A stretch of 64,000 nucleotides of DNA, from positions 3,185,501 to 3,249,500 of the forward strand of contig NZ_JAUSXS010000001.1 in the NCBI RefSeq assembly GCF_030816195.1, read 5' to 3'. Origin of the DNA: Pseudomonas sp. W4I3 (GTDB lineage: Bacteria > Pseudomonadota > Gammaproteobacteria > Pseudomonadales > Pseudomonadaceae). Of the stretch, positions 38,552-48,384 are shown in pieces. Position numbers and translations under genes: made by a program. The notes under the pieces are model-generated. The model searched no databases, was not told the DNA's origin, and saw only the letters and a list, made by a program, of their open reading frames with translations. Every line of letters starts with the position of its first letter. Position 1 is the first letter of the stretch.

Positions 38552-40807
38552 ATGTACAAAGACCTGAAGTTCCCCGTCCTTATCGTGCACCGCGACATCA
38601 AGGCCGACACCGTTGCCGGTGACCGGGTTCGAGGCATCGCCAGGGAGTTGGAACAGGAGGGCTTCAGCATCTTTTCTGCGGTGGACTACGCCGAAGGACG
38701 GTTGGTGGCGTCCACCCACCACGGCCTCGCGTGCATGCTGATCGCTGCTGAAGGCGCCGGAGAAAATACCCACTTGCTGCAGAATATGGTCGAGCTGATC
38801 CGCCTGGCGCGGGTGAGGGCGCCCAACCTGCCGATCTTCGCCCTGGGCGAACAAGTCACCCTGGAAAACGCCCCGGCCGATGCCATGAGCGAACTCAACC
38901 AGTTGCGCGGCATCCTGTATCTGTTCGAAGACACCGTACCGTTCCTCGCTCGTCAGGTAGCCCGTGCTGCGCGCACCTACCTCGATGGCTTGCTGCCGCC
39001 GTTCTTCAAGGCCCTGGTGCAACACACCGCAGACTCCAACTATTCATGGCACACCCCCGGTCATGGCGGTGGCGTGGCCTATCGCAAAAGCCCGGTGGGG
39101 CAGGCGTTTCATCAGTTCTTCGGGGAAAACACCCTGCGTTCGGACTTGTCTGTCTCAGTCCCCGAGCTGGGCTCGCTGCTCGATCACACCGGGCCGCTGG
39201 CAGAGGCCGAAGCCCGCGCTGCGCGCAACTTTGGTGCCGATCACACGTTTTTCGTGATCAACGGCACGTCCACCGCGAACAAGATTGTCTGGCACTCCAT
39301 GGTCGGTCGCGATGACCTGGTACTGGTCGACCGCAACTGCCACAAGTCGGTGCTGCATTCGATCATCATGACCGGCGCGATCCCGTTGTACCTGTGCCCG
39401 GAGCGCAACGAGCTGGGGATCATCGGTCCCATCCCGCTCAGCGAATTCAGCGCCGAATCGATCCGCGCCAAGATCGACGCGAGTCCTCTGACCCGTGGCC
39501 TCGCGGCGAAGGTAAAGCTGGCGGTGGTGACCAATTCCACTTACGACGGGCTGTGCTACAACGCCGAACTGATCAAGCAGCAATTGGGTAACAGCGTGGA
39601 GGTGCTGCACTTCGATGAAGCCTGGTATGCCTACGCGGCATTCCACGAGTTTTTCGCCGGGCGCTATGGCATGGGCACCTCGCGCACGCCGGACAGCCCG
39701 CTGGTGTTCACCACTCATTCCACGCACAAACTGCTCGCGGCATTCAGCCAGGCGTCGATGATTCACGTGCAGGACGGCGGTGCGCGGCAGTTGGACCGCG
39801 ACCGCTTCAACGAAGCGTTCATGATGCATATCTCCACGTCGCCGCAGTACAGCATCATTGCCTCCCTGGACGTGGCCTCGGCGATGATGGAAGGCCCGGC
39901 GGGTCGCTCGCTGTTGCAGGAAATGTTCGACGAGGCCCTGAGTTTCCGTCGCGCGCTGGCCAACCTGCGTCAGCATATCGCCGCCCACGACTGGTGGTTT
40001 TCCATCTGGCAGCCACCCTCGGTGGCCGGTATCGACCGCGTCGCCACGGCGGACTGGCTGCTGCACCCTCAGGATGACTGGCATGGTTTTGGCGATGTGG
40101 CTGAGGATTATGTGTTACTGGATCCGATCAAGGTCACGCTGGTGATGCCTGGCCTCAACGCCGGCGGCGCCTTGAGCGATTGCGGAATTCCGGCTGCAGT
40201 CGTCAGCAAATTCCTCTGGGAGCGTGGGCTGGTGGTGGAAAAAACCGGGTTGTATTCCTTCTTGGTGTTGTTTTCCATGGGGATCACCAAGGGCAAGTGG
40301 AGTACGCTGCTCACCGAACTGCTGGAGTTCAAGCGCAGCTATGATGCGAATGCGAGCCTGGCCAGTTGCCTGCCTTCGGTGTATGCCCAGGGACCGGTAC
40401 GTTATCAGGGCTTGGGGTTGCGCGACCTGTGCAACCAGTTGCACAGTTGTTACCGCAGCAACGCGACGGCCAGGCATCTCAAACGCATGTATACGGTGTT
40501 GCCGGAGATCGCAATGAAGCCGGCCGACGCCTACGACCAGTTGGTCAGGGGCGAAGTGGAAGCGGTTTCCATCGATGCCTTGCCAGGACGCATCGCAGCC
40601 GTGATGCTGGTGCCGTATCCGCCGGGTATTCCGTTGATCATGCCGGGCGAGCGCTTTACCGAGTCAACGCGGTCGATCGTCGACTACCTGGCCTTCGCTC
40701 GTACGTTCGATAGCAGTTTTCCCGGCTTTGTCGCCGATGTTCATGGGCTGCAACATGAAGATGACGGCAGTGGTCGTTGTTACACCGTCGATTGCATCAA
40801 GGGTTAA
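38552..40807 (+). CDS. ldcA: Lysine decarboxylase (Orn/Lys/Arg decarboxylase family)
   Basis: A 751-residue PLP-dependent fold-I decarboxylase beginning MYKDLKFPVLIVHRDIKADT. The order is an N-terminal wing domain, then HTPGHGGG and the PLP lysine in THSTHKLLAAFSQ (Lys393), then the C-terminal domain. The length and start match LdcA of P. aeruginosa, which decarboxylates lysine to cadaverine. CGGAG precedes the ATG. It is followed by a GNAT gene with a gap of two bases. Confidence 0.93.
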   Translation: MYKDLKFPVLIVHRDIKADTVAGDRVRGIARELEQEGFSIFSAVDYAEGRLVASTHHGLACMLIAAEGAGENTHLLQNMVELIRLARVRAPNLPIFALGEQVTLENAPADAMSELNQLRGILYLFEDTVPFLARQVARAARTYLDGLLPPFFKALVQHTADSNYSWHTPGHGGGVAYRKSPVGQAFHQFFGENTLRSDLSVSVPELGSLLDHTGPLAEAEARAARNFGADHTFFVINGTSTANKIVWHSMVGRDDLVLVDRNCHKSVLHSIIMTGAIPLYLCPERNELGIIGPIPLSEFSAESIRAKIDASPLTRGLAAKVKLAVVTNSTYDGLCYNAELIKQQLGNSVEVLHFDEAWYAYAAFHEFFAGRYGMGTSRTPDSPLVFTTHSTHKLLAAFSQASMIHVQDGGARQLDRDRFNEAFMMHISTSPQYSIIASLDVASAMMEGPAGRSLLQEMFDEALSFRRALANLRQHIAAHDWWFSIWQPPSVAGIDRVATADWLLHPQDDWHGFGDVAEDYVLLDPIKVTLVMPGLNAGGALSDCGIPAAVVSKFLWERGLVVEKTGLYSFLVLFSMGITKGKWSTLLTELLEFKRSYDANASLASCLPSVYAQGPVRYQGLGLRDLCNQLHSCYRSNATARHLKRMYTVLPEIAMKPADAYDQLVRGEVEAVSIDALPGRIAAVMLVPYPPGIPLIMPGERFTESTRSIVDYLAFARTFDSSFPGFVADVHGLQHEDDGSGRCYTVDCIKG

Positions 40808-40809
40808 GA

Positions 40810-41397
40810 ATGTTTATGCAAGCTGTAATGAACCCGAAGTATCCGGGGCTCAGTGTGCGAGTCGCCGATGAAGGCTTTGACGCTTATGTATGGGGCAACG
40901 ATTTCAGTTTTGAGGTCAGCGGCTACGGGGTGCCGCAGATGGACAAGCGGGTCGATCAATGGCCGGTGGAGCGCATCCTGCCGTACCGCAAGTGTTACGG
41001 CATCGACCCTGAAGAGTTCGCCAGCTTTCGCGACGCGCCCGACAGCGCGATCTTCATGGCCTATCTGGACGATTGCGCGGTCGGCCACGTAGTGATCAGC
41101 ACCAACTGGAACGGCTTTGCCCACGTCGACGAATTAGCGGTGGCCCTGCCTGCGCGGCGTCACGGTGTGGCCAAGGCGCTGCTGGACGTGGCGCAGTTCT
41201 GGGCACGCAAGAAAAACCTGCCGGGCATGATGCTCGAAACCCAGAACAACAACCTTGGTGCCTGTCGCCTGTATGAGCGCAGCGGGTATGTGATGGGCGG
41301 GATCGACCAACTGCGTTATCGGGGCATTGACCCGCAAACCCGCGAGGTGGCGATTTTCTGGTATCGGTTGTTCAAGTCCGAGCGGGGCGCAGCCTGA
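40810..41397 (+). CDS. GNAT family N-acetyltransferase
   Basis: A 195-residue acetyltransferase. The CoA-binding region is VDELAVALPARRHGVAKALLDVAQFWARKK, with the R-x-x-G-x-A core, and the later part shows ETQNNNLGACRLYERSGYV. It starts two bases after ldcA, so it is almost certainly cotranscribed, suggesting acetylation of a diamine such as cadaverine. That link is inference. A second in-frame ATG lies at 40816. Confidence 0.87.
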   Translation: MFMQAVMNPKYPGLSVRVADEGFDAYVWGNDFSFEVSGYGVPQMDKRVDQWPVERILPYRKCYGIDPEEFASFRDAPDSAIFMAYLDDCAVGHVVISTNWNGFAHVDELAVALPARRHGVAKALLDVAQFWARKKNLPGMMLETQNNNLGACRLYERSGYVMGGIDQLRYRGIDPQTREVAIFWYRLFKSERGAA

Positions 41398-41448
41398 GCG
41401 TCGCTCGTGGGCAACGTTTCAAGCTGCGCCGGGGTGTTTCGCTGTGGG

Positions 41449-44400
41449 TCAGGTGTCAATCCACGAGTGTTCCCCCCCGATTTCGATTTGCAACTGTTCG
41501 CGCATCGCCAAGTAGTGCTCTTTTGCCTCGGTTACGCTCTGTTGGAGCCCGTCTGGCGGTATCAGACCTTTGTCTAGATAATAGTCGCGTGTTTGCTTTT
41601 GCAGGCTGAACCGCGCACCGGTCCGGAGCCTGCCATTGATCTGCTCCATAACCTTGGGCTTGCCATCAAAGCCTACGTCGTAAATGTCCGGTCGCTTGGC
41701 TTTGAGTACATCGTCAAACATAAGCGGGCCCACCGTTTCGAAATACTTGCGTCCGTAGGCCAAAAAGTCCGGGGTGTAGTTGACCGCACCTCCGGCATCG
41801 CGACCGACGGTCAGGCGATTGGCTTCAAAGTAGGCTTTGTTTTGCGTGAAGCGGTTATTCATCTCGGTGATCATTTCAGTAATGACCGGATTCTCCGCCT
41901 GGGTGGCGAAGTGGCTAGTGTTATAGAACGGTTTGTATTCGGAGAGTTTATGACCCACTGGCGCGCCGAGCAGGATGTCCGAGTCACCGGCATTCAACCC
42001 TATTGATCCGCCAGTACCTGTGATCAGATCATCGGTATCAAGGTAGATGCCGCCATATTGATTCATCAGCGGGTAACGGGTCACATCCGAGGCGGCGGAA
42101 AGGTTCTTGCCCTGGCCCCTGCGGAAATATGAATACATGTCGGTATCTTTCAAGGATTGAAAAAAATCCTCTTCGTTCAGGTTCATGGCGGTGGCGCCCG
42201 GTGCGTCTGTTTGCAGTTTGAGCTTGATGGCCTGGAATAGCTCCGGGGTGTCGGCGTCGATATGCACAATGGATGTGTATCCGGGCATTTTTTCGGCGTT
42301 CTTCGCTATGTTGTTGATCATCGCGCTCGGTATCTCGCCGCCCGCCCAAAAGTAGTGAATTTTTTTCGGCACCGGCCTGACATTTTTAGGCTTTTGTAAT
42401 ATGGAAGGGGCGGGCGCGTCGATAAACCGGTAGGTGTGCCCCCGTGTAGGCTTGGCTGATTTGAATTCGGCGAGCGACCCCTTCTGCCACTTGTCTTTCG
42501 CGGCCGTCCAGAAATAAGCAGCGTTTTGTTTGCCTAAGGGGGCGTTCTCCCTCCAAGCACCCACGTTGGTGTCAAAGTAGACAATAACGTCCGTTTTGCC
42601 GTAATCGATGCTGTACAGGATCGGGTGAACGCTCGTGTGGACCTTTACACCGTCCATCGGCACGACGTAGGTGGCATTATCGAGTTTCCAGGCCGGCGCA
42701 AGATCGTTTTCCCCACCGAGTAAACGATTGGCCGTGGCGGCGGGCTCCCAACCTGTACTGCCGAGGTCCCGCACTGGAATTTTCTCGCGGTGCGTTGTGG
42801 GATGCAGCACTACGCGCTGGCCATCTTCAACTTTGGACTGATAGAACCTACCGTCGATTTTTACATACTCTTGATTGTTCGCACCTATGTAGACATTGGC
42901 TTGCAGGCCTTTGACGTGCAGCCGATCAGTGTCGACGGTGACCTCGTAGTCAAACAGCGCAGGTTGATCGAGGACTTTGACTTCGCCGCCTGTTGTCACC
43001 ACACCGGGTTCGAAGCTTTTCAGTGGCGCACCGTAGGGCTGGCCCTTGGTCACGTCGTAGGCGTACCAGTCGCCGTTGCGAAACACCGCGCCACCTTCCA
43101 CACTGCGGTCTGCAAGCTTGTAGGTGCCTACGCCGACGAGGCCATGCTGCACGCCTGCCGCTTTGAGCAGGTCATAGCTGCTGCTTGCGCCCTTGAGGAC
43201 ATTAATGGCCTCTCGGCCCGATTTGGCGCCGCGACGAGCCAACCATCCGGCGCCCCTGAGCACGTCACCTGCGCCACCCAATGGGTTGAGCGCTTCAGTC
43301 ACAACGCTCCCCAGGAACCGCGCAGCTTTTGCTGCCGCCTTCACGCTGTTTACCCCTTTTGCAATCACCTTGCCCGCTTGGGCGGCCTTGCCGATACCCA
43401 TCGTGACCAGGCCTACCACATCGAGGCCAAGGTCAAATACACCGTCGCCGACCTTGCCCTTGCTGAAATTGACGATCGCCGACCTGAAGGGGATTAGGTT
43501 CAGGAAAAACTCGCCAATGGCTTCGTCGGCCGCGGTGCTTTGATCGTAGGAAGTGGACCCGCGGGCATGCTGGAGCACGTCATCGCTGTGCAAGTCGAGG
43601 GATTGGGTGAACACCTTGGCAATGTATCGGGTACGGTCGGAGTCGAAGACCTGTGGGTTTTGCGAGGTCACCGGTTGCTCTTTGGACTGTTCGGCGTGTT
43701 CACTCTCGAATGGGTTGAACCGAACGGTTTTATGTAGCGTACTGCCGTCTCTGCGCTCAAGCTTATCGTAAGGAGGCGAATAGGTTCTGGAGAGGTAATC
43801 GAGTTTTGAAACCGTGCCGGTGCTGGTGTCAAGGCGGTAAACGTTAACTTTCCCGTCGAGCGTAGTCTTTACATCCAGCGTGTGGCCCTTTCTGCTCAGG
43901 CTTTTATTCCAGAAATCCGTGGCCAGTTTGTATTCATTCTTATGGAAAAACTCCAGCTGGCCGTAGCGCAGGTTTACCCGGTCTTGGGGCGGTAAGGCCG
44001 AGATCAAATACTGGACCATGCCAGTGTGGCCTTTTTCCAGTGCCTCTATTGCCGGGGTGTACTGCTCGGTAAAGGCGTTGTCGACCGTGAGTTTGCCGCT
44101 GGCTGATTTCTCGCAGAATTGCTCGATGGGGATTTGCTTGTCTTTGGTTATCCAGTGTTGCTTGTTGCCTGGGTTGACCGTGTCGCCGTGCATGACGATA
44201 TCCAGCATCGAGTGTTCGCCGGGGTAACGACCAGGGCGACCTTCATGTAGACGGGTTTTGATAATATGCCTGGCCCTAAAGACGCTGTCTTCGACCCCCG
44301 GAAATTCTTGTCTGAGCAGTTCCAGGCCCATCGCTTCCCGATCGGGGATAGGCGTTGCAAGCGCTGTGGACGCAGCTTGCAAGGCGTTTTGCTGGGCAAC

Positions 44401-45678
44401 GAAGGTACGTCGGATGTCAGCATCGGCAGGTGCAGGCAGGGTGTTCAACAGGCCATTGGCGGCCGCCCAATGACTCAAGGCTGCGCGTTGAATCTGTTGC
44501 ACGAGCGGTGCGCCCACGTCGACACTCTCGGCGCCGGCCATCACTTCGCTATAGCTCATCGTCAGCACGCACCCTGGCGATTGCGCTTCCAGTTTGGCCG
44601 CCGCGATCACCAGTTGTGTCCAGGGAATGCTGCCGTAAGTCACACTGGACGGGATGTTCTTGACCAGATGTTCCGGCGCGGTACGTGCCAACAACACGCG
44701 GGCTGCGAGGTCGGCCGATTGCGGCGAGGCTCGTCCTTGTGTCACCAGGTGGCGGCTCAAGCCCTCGATCACCACGGTGGGCGATTTGCGCCAGTGCTGC
44801 GACTGGCCCAGGTCAAAACCTGCGACGCTGTTGCGCGCCGGGTTGCTCAGGGACTCCGGGTCCAGGCCGATGTGAATGGCTGCCAGCAGGTAATCATTGA
44901 TACTGGTAGGGGTCGCAATGCCCTTCAATTTGGCTTGTATGAGCTGCCCCAGTGCTTGGGCTTTGGCTGAGCTCAGCAGCGTCTGCGTCGCGTTGCTGGG
45001 TTGCTTCAAGTCGTCGTTCGACAGGTTGCCGGCTGACAGCAGATAGCCCAGCGCGCCTTTTTTCAGGTCTGCCAATGGCAGGTTGGGCAGGGTCGAGTCA
45101 GGCGCATTCAGCAGGTCGATGATGGCTTGTTGGTCTTGCGCCGCCATCGGCGTCGGCCAGGCCAGCGCGCCGCTGAAATTACCCAGGGGGTGGGTCTGGA
45201 CGTGTTGCATCGCTTTTTGGTACAGCGCGAGCAACTGATCCAGGGTCTTGGGCAGTTCCAAACCGCTACCGCTGAGGTAGGTGGTCAGTTTGACGACGCT
45301 GGTGCTGGGCGTCAGTTGGTTGTCCCGGTAGTAGCTGGAATCCGCGCAGACCGGCAGTGAGAGGGCACCCAAGCGGAACGCTATCCCCGTCTCAAGGCGG
45401 CTTCGCTGTTCACTGGGTTCGCCGCCGGAGGAGGCCTTATTCGCATCTTCCAATGTTATGCGCAGCGCTGCAGCCACTTCTTTCCAATTGCAGCGTTCAG
45501 CAAAGGCTTCTTTAAGGGCCGCCGCGTTGTCGAATTCGTCGGGGCCTGTGTCACGGGTACCAGGATCGTTGACCGCAACCGATGCTGGCGTGATGGCAGC
45601 GTTATTGGTGTGTGCTGAGACCAGTCTGGTGGGGCGTGTTAGAGGCGGGTGCGCAGGTACGTGATGCGTGACATTCAT
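41449..45678 (-). CDS. Large toxin-like protein with C-terminal TcdA/B-type glycosyltransferase domain
   Basis: A 1409-residue protein with no cleavable signal peptide. Residues 1-700 are mostly helical and not recognised beyond a dermonecrotic-toxin-like character. About residues 715-830 hold Gly/Ala/Val-rich amphipathic or membrane-active segments (DGVFDLGLDVVGLVTMGIG). From about 1104 the protein becomes a glycosyltransferase of the clostridial-toxin/OCH1-like type: PKKIHYFWAGGEIP, SDVTRYPLMNQYGGIYLDTDD. The DXD motif is Asp1214-x-Asp1216. Members modify host proteins or act as secreted effectors. It lies 157 bases after a LysR gene on the same strand, with GGAAAGG before the start. No immunity or secretion gene is adjacent. 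Confidence 0.85.
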   Translation of the reverse strand: MNVTHHVPAHPPLTRPTRLVSAHTNNAAITPASVAVNDPGTRDTGPDEFDNAAALKEAFAERCNWKEVAAALRITLEDANKASSGGEPSEQRSRLETGIAFRLGALSLPVCADSSYYRDNQLTPSTSVVKLTTYLSGSGLELPKTLDQLLALYQKAMQHVQTHPLGNFSGALAWPTPMAAQDQQAIIDLLNAPDSTLPNLPLADLKKGALGYLLSAGNLSNDDLKQPSNATQTLLSSAKAQALGQLIQAKLKGIATPTSINDYLLAAIHIGLDPESLSNPARNSVAGFDLGQSQHWRKSPTVVIEGLSRHLVTQGRASPQSADLAARVLLARTAPEHLVKNIPSSVTYGSIPWTQLVIAAAKLEAQSPGCVLTMSYSEVMAGAESVDVGAPLVQQIQRAALSHWAAANGLLNTLPAPADADIRRTFVAQQNALQAASTALATPIPDREAMGLELLRQEFPGVEDSVFRARHIIKTRLHEGRPGRYPGEHSMLDIVMHGDTVNPGNKQHWITKDKQIPIEQFCEKSASGKLTVDNAFTEQYTPAIEALEKGHTGMVQYLISALPPQDRVNLRYGQLEFFHKNEYKLATDFWNKSLSRKGHTLDVKTTLDGKVNVYRLDTSTGTVSKLDYLSRTYSPPYDKLERRDGSTLHKTVRFNPFESEHAEQSKEQPVTSQNPQVFDSDRTRYIAKVFTQSLDLHSDDVLQHARGSTSYDQSTAADEAIGEFFLNLIPFRSAIVNFSKGKVGDGVFDLGLDVVGLVTMGIGKAAQAGKVIAKGVNSVKAAAKAARFLGSVVTEALNPLGGAGDVLRGAGWLARRGAKSGREAINVLKGASSSYDLLKAAGVQHGLVGVGTYKLADRSVEGGAVFRNGDWYAYDVTKGQPYGAPLKSFEPGVVTTGGEVKVLDQPALFDYEVTVDTDRLHVKGLQANVYIGANNQEYVKIDGRFYQSKVEDGQRVVLHPTTHREKIPVRDLGSTGWEPAATANRLLGGENDLAPAWKLDNATYVVPMDGVKVHTSVHPILYSIDYGKTDVIVYFDTNVGAWRENAPLGKQNAAYFWTAAKDKWQKGSLAEFKSAKPTRGHTYRFIDAPAPSILQKPKNVRPVPKKIHYFWAGGEIPSAMINNIAKNAEKMPGYTSIVHIDADTPELFQAIKLKLQTDAPGATAMNLNEEDFFQSLKDTDMYSYFRRGQGKNLSAASDVTRYPLMNQYGGIYLDTDDLITGTGGSIGLNAGDSDILLGAPVGHKLSEYKPFYNTSHFATQAENPVITEMITEMNNRFTQNKAYFEANRLTVGRDAGGAVNYTPDFLAYGRKYFETVGPLMFDDVLKAKRPDIYDVGFDGKPKVMEQINGRLRTGARFSLQKQTRDYYLDKGLIPPDGLQQSVTEAKEHYLAMREQLQIEIGGEHSWIDT

Positions 45679-45835
45679 GGAGAACCTTTCCGTAGATGTA
45701 ATATATCGTCCGTCAGAAAGCCCGGTGTGGCGCTTTCGTCAGTCGATGGGTGTCAATATTTTCGGAGTGGGTTCCCGCGTGATCGTCAGCAACTGTGTCA
45801 CTGAGAAGGCGGCGAAAAGAGTGGCGGGCAGAGCG

Positions 45836-46753
45836 TTACGGTGCCGGCGCGCAGGGCAATGGCGCCGCCAGCAAGGCTTGAGCCTGATGTGCGACAATTT
45901 CCAGCAAGGCATTCAGCGCCGGGGTGGGATTGGCGTCGTTCAACCTCAATGCGTAAAGGATGACGGGCAGGGGGGGCGACAAAGGGCATGCATCCAGCCC
46001 GGCCTCCCGTGCGCCGGATGCGGTGAACGGGTCGACAATCGCCAGGCCTTCGCCGGCCTCGACCATGCTGCGCATCATCTGGTAAGTCTGTACCCGCGTT
46101 TGCACCACCGGCAGCGGGCGTAACGCTTGCAGCTTCGCGTCCAGCAAACGGCTTAACGGGTCATGTCCTTCAAGGCCGATCATCGACTGCCCGGCCAGGT
46201 CCTGCAGCGCAATGTATTTTTGCTTGGGCTTGAGCCAGCCGTGGGGCGCGAGCAATTGCAACTTGCCCTCGGCCAGCACCGTGCTCTGGATCTGCGGGTG
46301 TTGCGGATCATGCAGGCTCAGGCCTACATCGGCCTCATGCAGCAGCAGGCTTTTGACGATCTCCCGAGTAGGCTGGCTCGACAGGTTGCACGGCGTATCC
46401 TGAAAGCGCCGACGCAGCATGGCGATGCCTTGGGGCAGTAGCTGGTTGGCCAGCGGCGGGGTGCACAGCACGCGCAAGGTCGGCGCGTGGTGGTGTTTCA
46501 GGCGGCTGGCCAGTCGCTGGATCGGCTCGAGTGCTTCGTACAGATGGGCGATCTGGGCCTGCAGCTCCAGGGTTTCACGGGTGGCTTGCAGGCGTCCGCG
46601 CACACTGGCGAACAGCATGAAGCCCAGCTGCAGCTCGGCATCCTTGAGTGTGGCGTCAACCTCGCCCACGGGCAGTTGCAACCACTCGGCGGCCGTGCCG
46701 AGGTGTCCGGTCTGCAAGATGGCCTGAATCACTTCGATATGACGTAAACGCAT
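45836..46753 (-). CDS. LysR-family transcriptional regulator
   Basis: A 305-residue LysR-type protein. The N-terminal helix-turn-helix is MRLRHIEVIQAILQTGHLGTAAEWLQLPVGEVDATLKDAE; the C-terminal effector-binding domain has TLRVLCTPPLANQLLP and LHEADVGLSLHDP, and ends with an Ala/Pro tail. The HTH departs from the usual AA..L..SQPA.S pattern, so DNA specificity may be unusual. It is immediately upstream of the glycosyltransferase toxin gene on the same strand, which makes it a candidate regulator of that gene. Confidence 0.85.
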   Translation of the reverse strand: MRLRHIEVIQAILQTGHLGTAAEWLQLPVGEVDATLKDAELQLGFMLFASVRGRLQATRETLELQAQIAHLYEALEPIQRLASRLKHHHAPTLRVLCTPPLANQLLPQGIAMLRRRFQDTPCNLSSQPTREIVKSLLLHEADVGLSLHDPQHPQIQSTVLAEGKLQLLAPHGWLKPKQKYIALQDLAGQSMIGLEGHDPLSRLLDAKLQALRPLPVVQTRVQTYQMMRSMVEAGEGLAIVDPFTASGAREAGLDACPLSPPLPVILYALRLNDANPTPALNALLEIVAHQAQALLAAPLPCAPAP

Positions 46754-46935
46754 GGCCGGAGTCTATGTGCAGCGCGCCGGGGATTCAATGGTGCAGGCCT
46801 CCGTGCGCAAAAAAGACGGCATGGGTCGCCCCTGCCTATGGCGTTAAGCCAGGACCTCACTAGAATGAACGGTCTGATCAGTAACGACCACTGCCGGTTT
46901 CCCGGTACTTACAACAAAAACAGGTCTGGTCTCAA

Positions 46936-47274
46936 ATGCCTCTACCCTCGACATTATTCGGGGTAACGGTCAAGCAACTCCTGGTCCTGGTGACCGTGGG
47001 GTGCATGGCGGCTTACTTCTTCGATAATCATGATGAACACCCGCCGGAAAACCTCGCACTTGAAGCGTTTATCCGTGCGCAGGAACAGGTCAGCGAGCAA
47101 GTGGGCGCGGTGCTCGGTATTACCTTGATGAGGCAAGTGGAGGCGTATCCCGCTTACGACAGGTCGGGCTACACGCGCTCGATGTATGCGGTACAAGGAG
47201 AGCGGGGGCAGTTGGTGGTAACGCTCAAGCAGGGCGAGCAGGGTATCGAAGTCACAGAGATTCGCAGTCCCTGA
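46936..47274 (+). CDS. Hypothetical membrane-anchored protein (112 aa)
   Basis: One N-terminal membrane segment (VKQLLVLVTVGCMAAYFF), then a soluble part rich in Glu and Gln (EQVSEQVGAVLG, EQGIEVTEIRSP). No family recognised. The upstream ribosome site is weak. It is divergent from the LysR gene. Confidence 0.65.
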   Translation: MPLPSTLFGVTVKQLLVLVTVGCMAAYFFDNHDEHPPENLALEAFIRAQEQVSEQVGAVLGITLMRQVEAYPAYDRSGYTRSMYAVQGERGQLVVTLKQGEQGIEVTEIRSP

Positions 47275-47323
47275 GCATCCCCAGCCCAGTCGCCAGGACT
47301 GAGCAGGTGGACAGGGCGAAATC

Positions 47324-47560
47324 TCAAGACGCGAGGGTGGTTTGGGATTCGCGTACGATAATCGTGCCCGACTGGATCAATCTGAACTCATCACCTTCCA
47401 GTTTTTCTACACGGTCGCCAATGGCCAGCTTGTAGGTGGTGGTAGGCGCCGAGCCAGCCAGGTCGCCGTGCGCCGGGTTGGATTCCTGGAATTCATGCAC
47501 CGAATATACGCGGCCTTCCGCGTCTCTGGCATGAAACTGTCCGACTAGTACTGCTGCCAT
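47324..47560 (-). CDS. Hypothetical protein (78 aa)
   Basis: A small soluble protein starting MAAVLVGQFHARDAEGRVYSV, with a central TTYKLAIGDRVEKLEGDEFRL. It looks like a small beta-barrel fold conserved in Pseudomonas without an assigned role. The ATG at 47560 follows AGAGG at about 10 bases. Confidence 0.7.
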   Translation of the reverse strand: MAAVLVGQFHARDAEGRVYSVHEFQESNPAHGDLAGSAPTTTYKLAIGDRVEKLEGDEFRLIQSGTIIVRESQTTLAS

Positions 47561-47776
47561 CTGTTTAGAACCTCTGGAGATAAACACTCGATTTGCGGTT
47601 CTGTAGACCGTCAGTGAGCGGGGTAGTTTACCTATAAGAAAAAAATACTATTCGTTTAAAGTTTCCGATGTTTCCTACGCGCTAAGTGCGCGGCGACAAT
47701 CTTTGAACTCGCTGGTGCATGTGGTGCGAAGTCTTTATAACTGTCAGCTCCATTACTCACACGTGGGGAAACCTCT

Positions 47777-48334
47777 ATGAGCAAGGTCTACACAATTGCC
47801 GTCCTGGTTGGCAGCCTGAGAAAAGAGTCGATCAATCGCAAGGTTGCCCTGGCATTGGCCGATCTGGCCCCTGCCAACCTCAAGTTGAATATCGTCGAAA
47901 TTGGCGATTTGCCGCTCTACAACGAAGACAATGAAGGTGCGACAGCGCCCGCAGCCTACAGCACTTTCCGCCATCAGGTGAGTTCATCCGACGCGGTGCT
48001 GTTCGTGACACCGGAATACAACCGTTCCGTGCCTGCGGTGTTGAAAAATGCCATCGATGTGGGGTCGCGCCCTTATGGGCAGAGTGCCTGGGGCGGCAAG
48101 CCGGGGGCAGTCATCAGCGTGTCGCCAGGCGCCATTGGCGGCTTTGGCGCCAACCATCACCTGCGCCAGTCCCTGGTGTTTCTGGACGTGTGGTGCATGC
48201 AGCAGCCAGAAGCCTACCTGGGCGGCGCGGGCAGTGTGTTTGATGAGGCAGGGAAGGTCTCGGAAAAGACTCGACCCTTCCTGCAGGCCTTTATCGATGC
48301 GTACGGCAAGTGGGTCGAAAAACAAAAGGGTTGA
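47777..48334 (+). CDS. NADPH-dependent FMN reductase (ChrR/azoreductase-like)
   Basis: A 185-residue flavodoxin-fold reductase. The FMN phosphate-binding region is VGSLRKESINRKVA, and the family motif TPEYNRSVPAVLKNAIDVGSR is complete. Related enzymes reduce quinones, chromate or azo compounds and lower oxidative stress. GGGGAAA precedes the start. It is convergent with poxB, separated by a REP hairpin. Confidence 0.9.
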   Translation: MSKVYTIAVLVGSLRKESINRKVALALADLAPANLKLNIVEIGDLPLYNEDNEGATAPAAYSTFRHQVSSSDAVLFVTPEYNRSVPAVLKNAIDVGSRPYGQSAWGGKPGAVISVSPGAIGGFGANHHLRQSLVFLDVWCMQQPEAYLGGAGSVFDEAGKVSEKTRPFLQAFIDAYGKWVEKQKG

Positions 48335-48352
48335 TTGGCAATGAGTGCTGAT

Positions 48353-48378
48353 GTGGGAGAGGGCTTGCCCCCTCCCAC
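48353..48378. repeat. Single REP-like hairpin between FMN reductase and poxB
   Basis: GTGGGAGAGGGCTTGC followed by CCCCTCCCAC, a diverged single REP forming one hairpin between two convergent genes. The poxB stop begins seven bases further on. Confidence 0.75.
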
Positions 48379-48384
48379 AGACGA

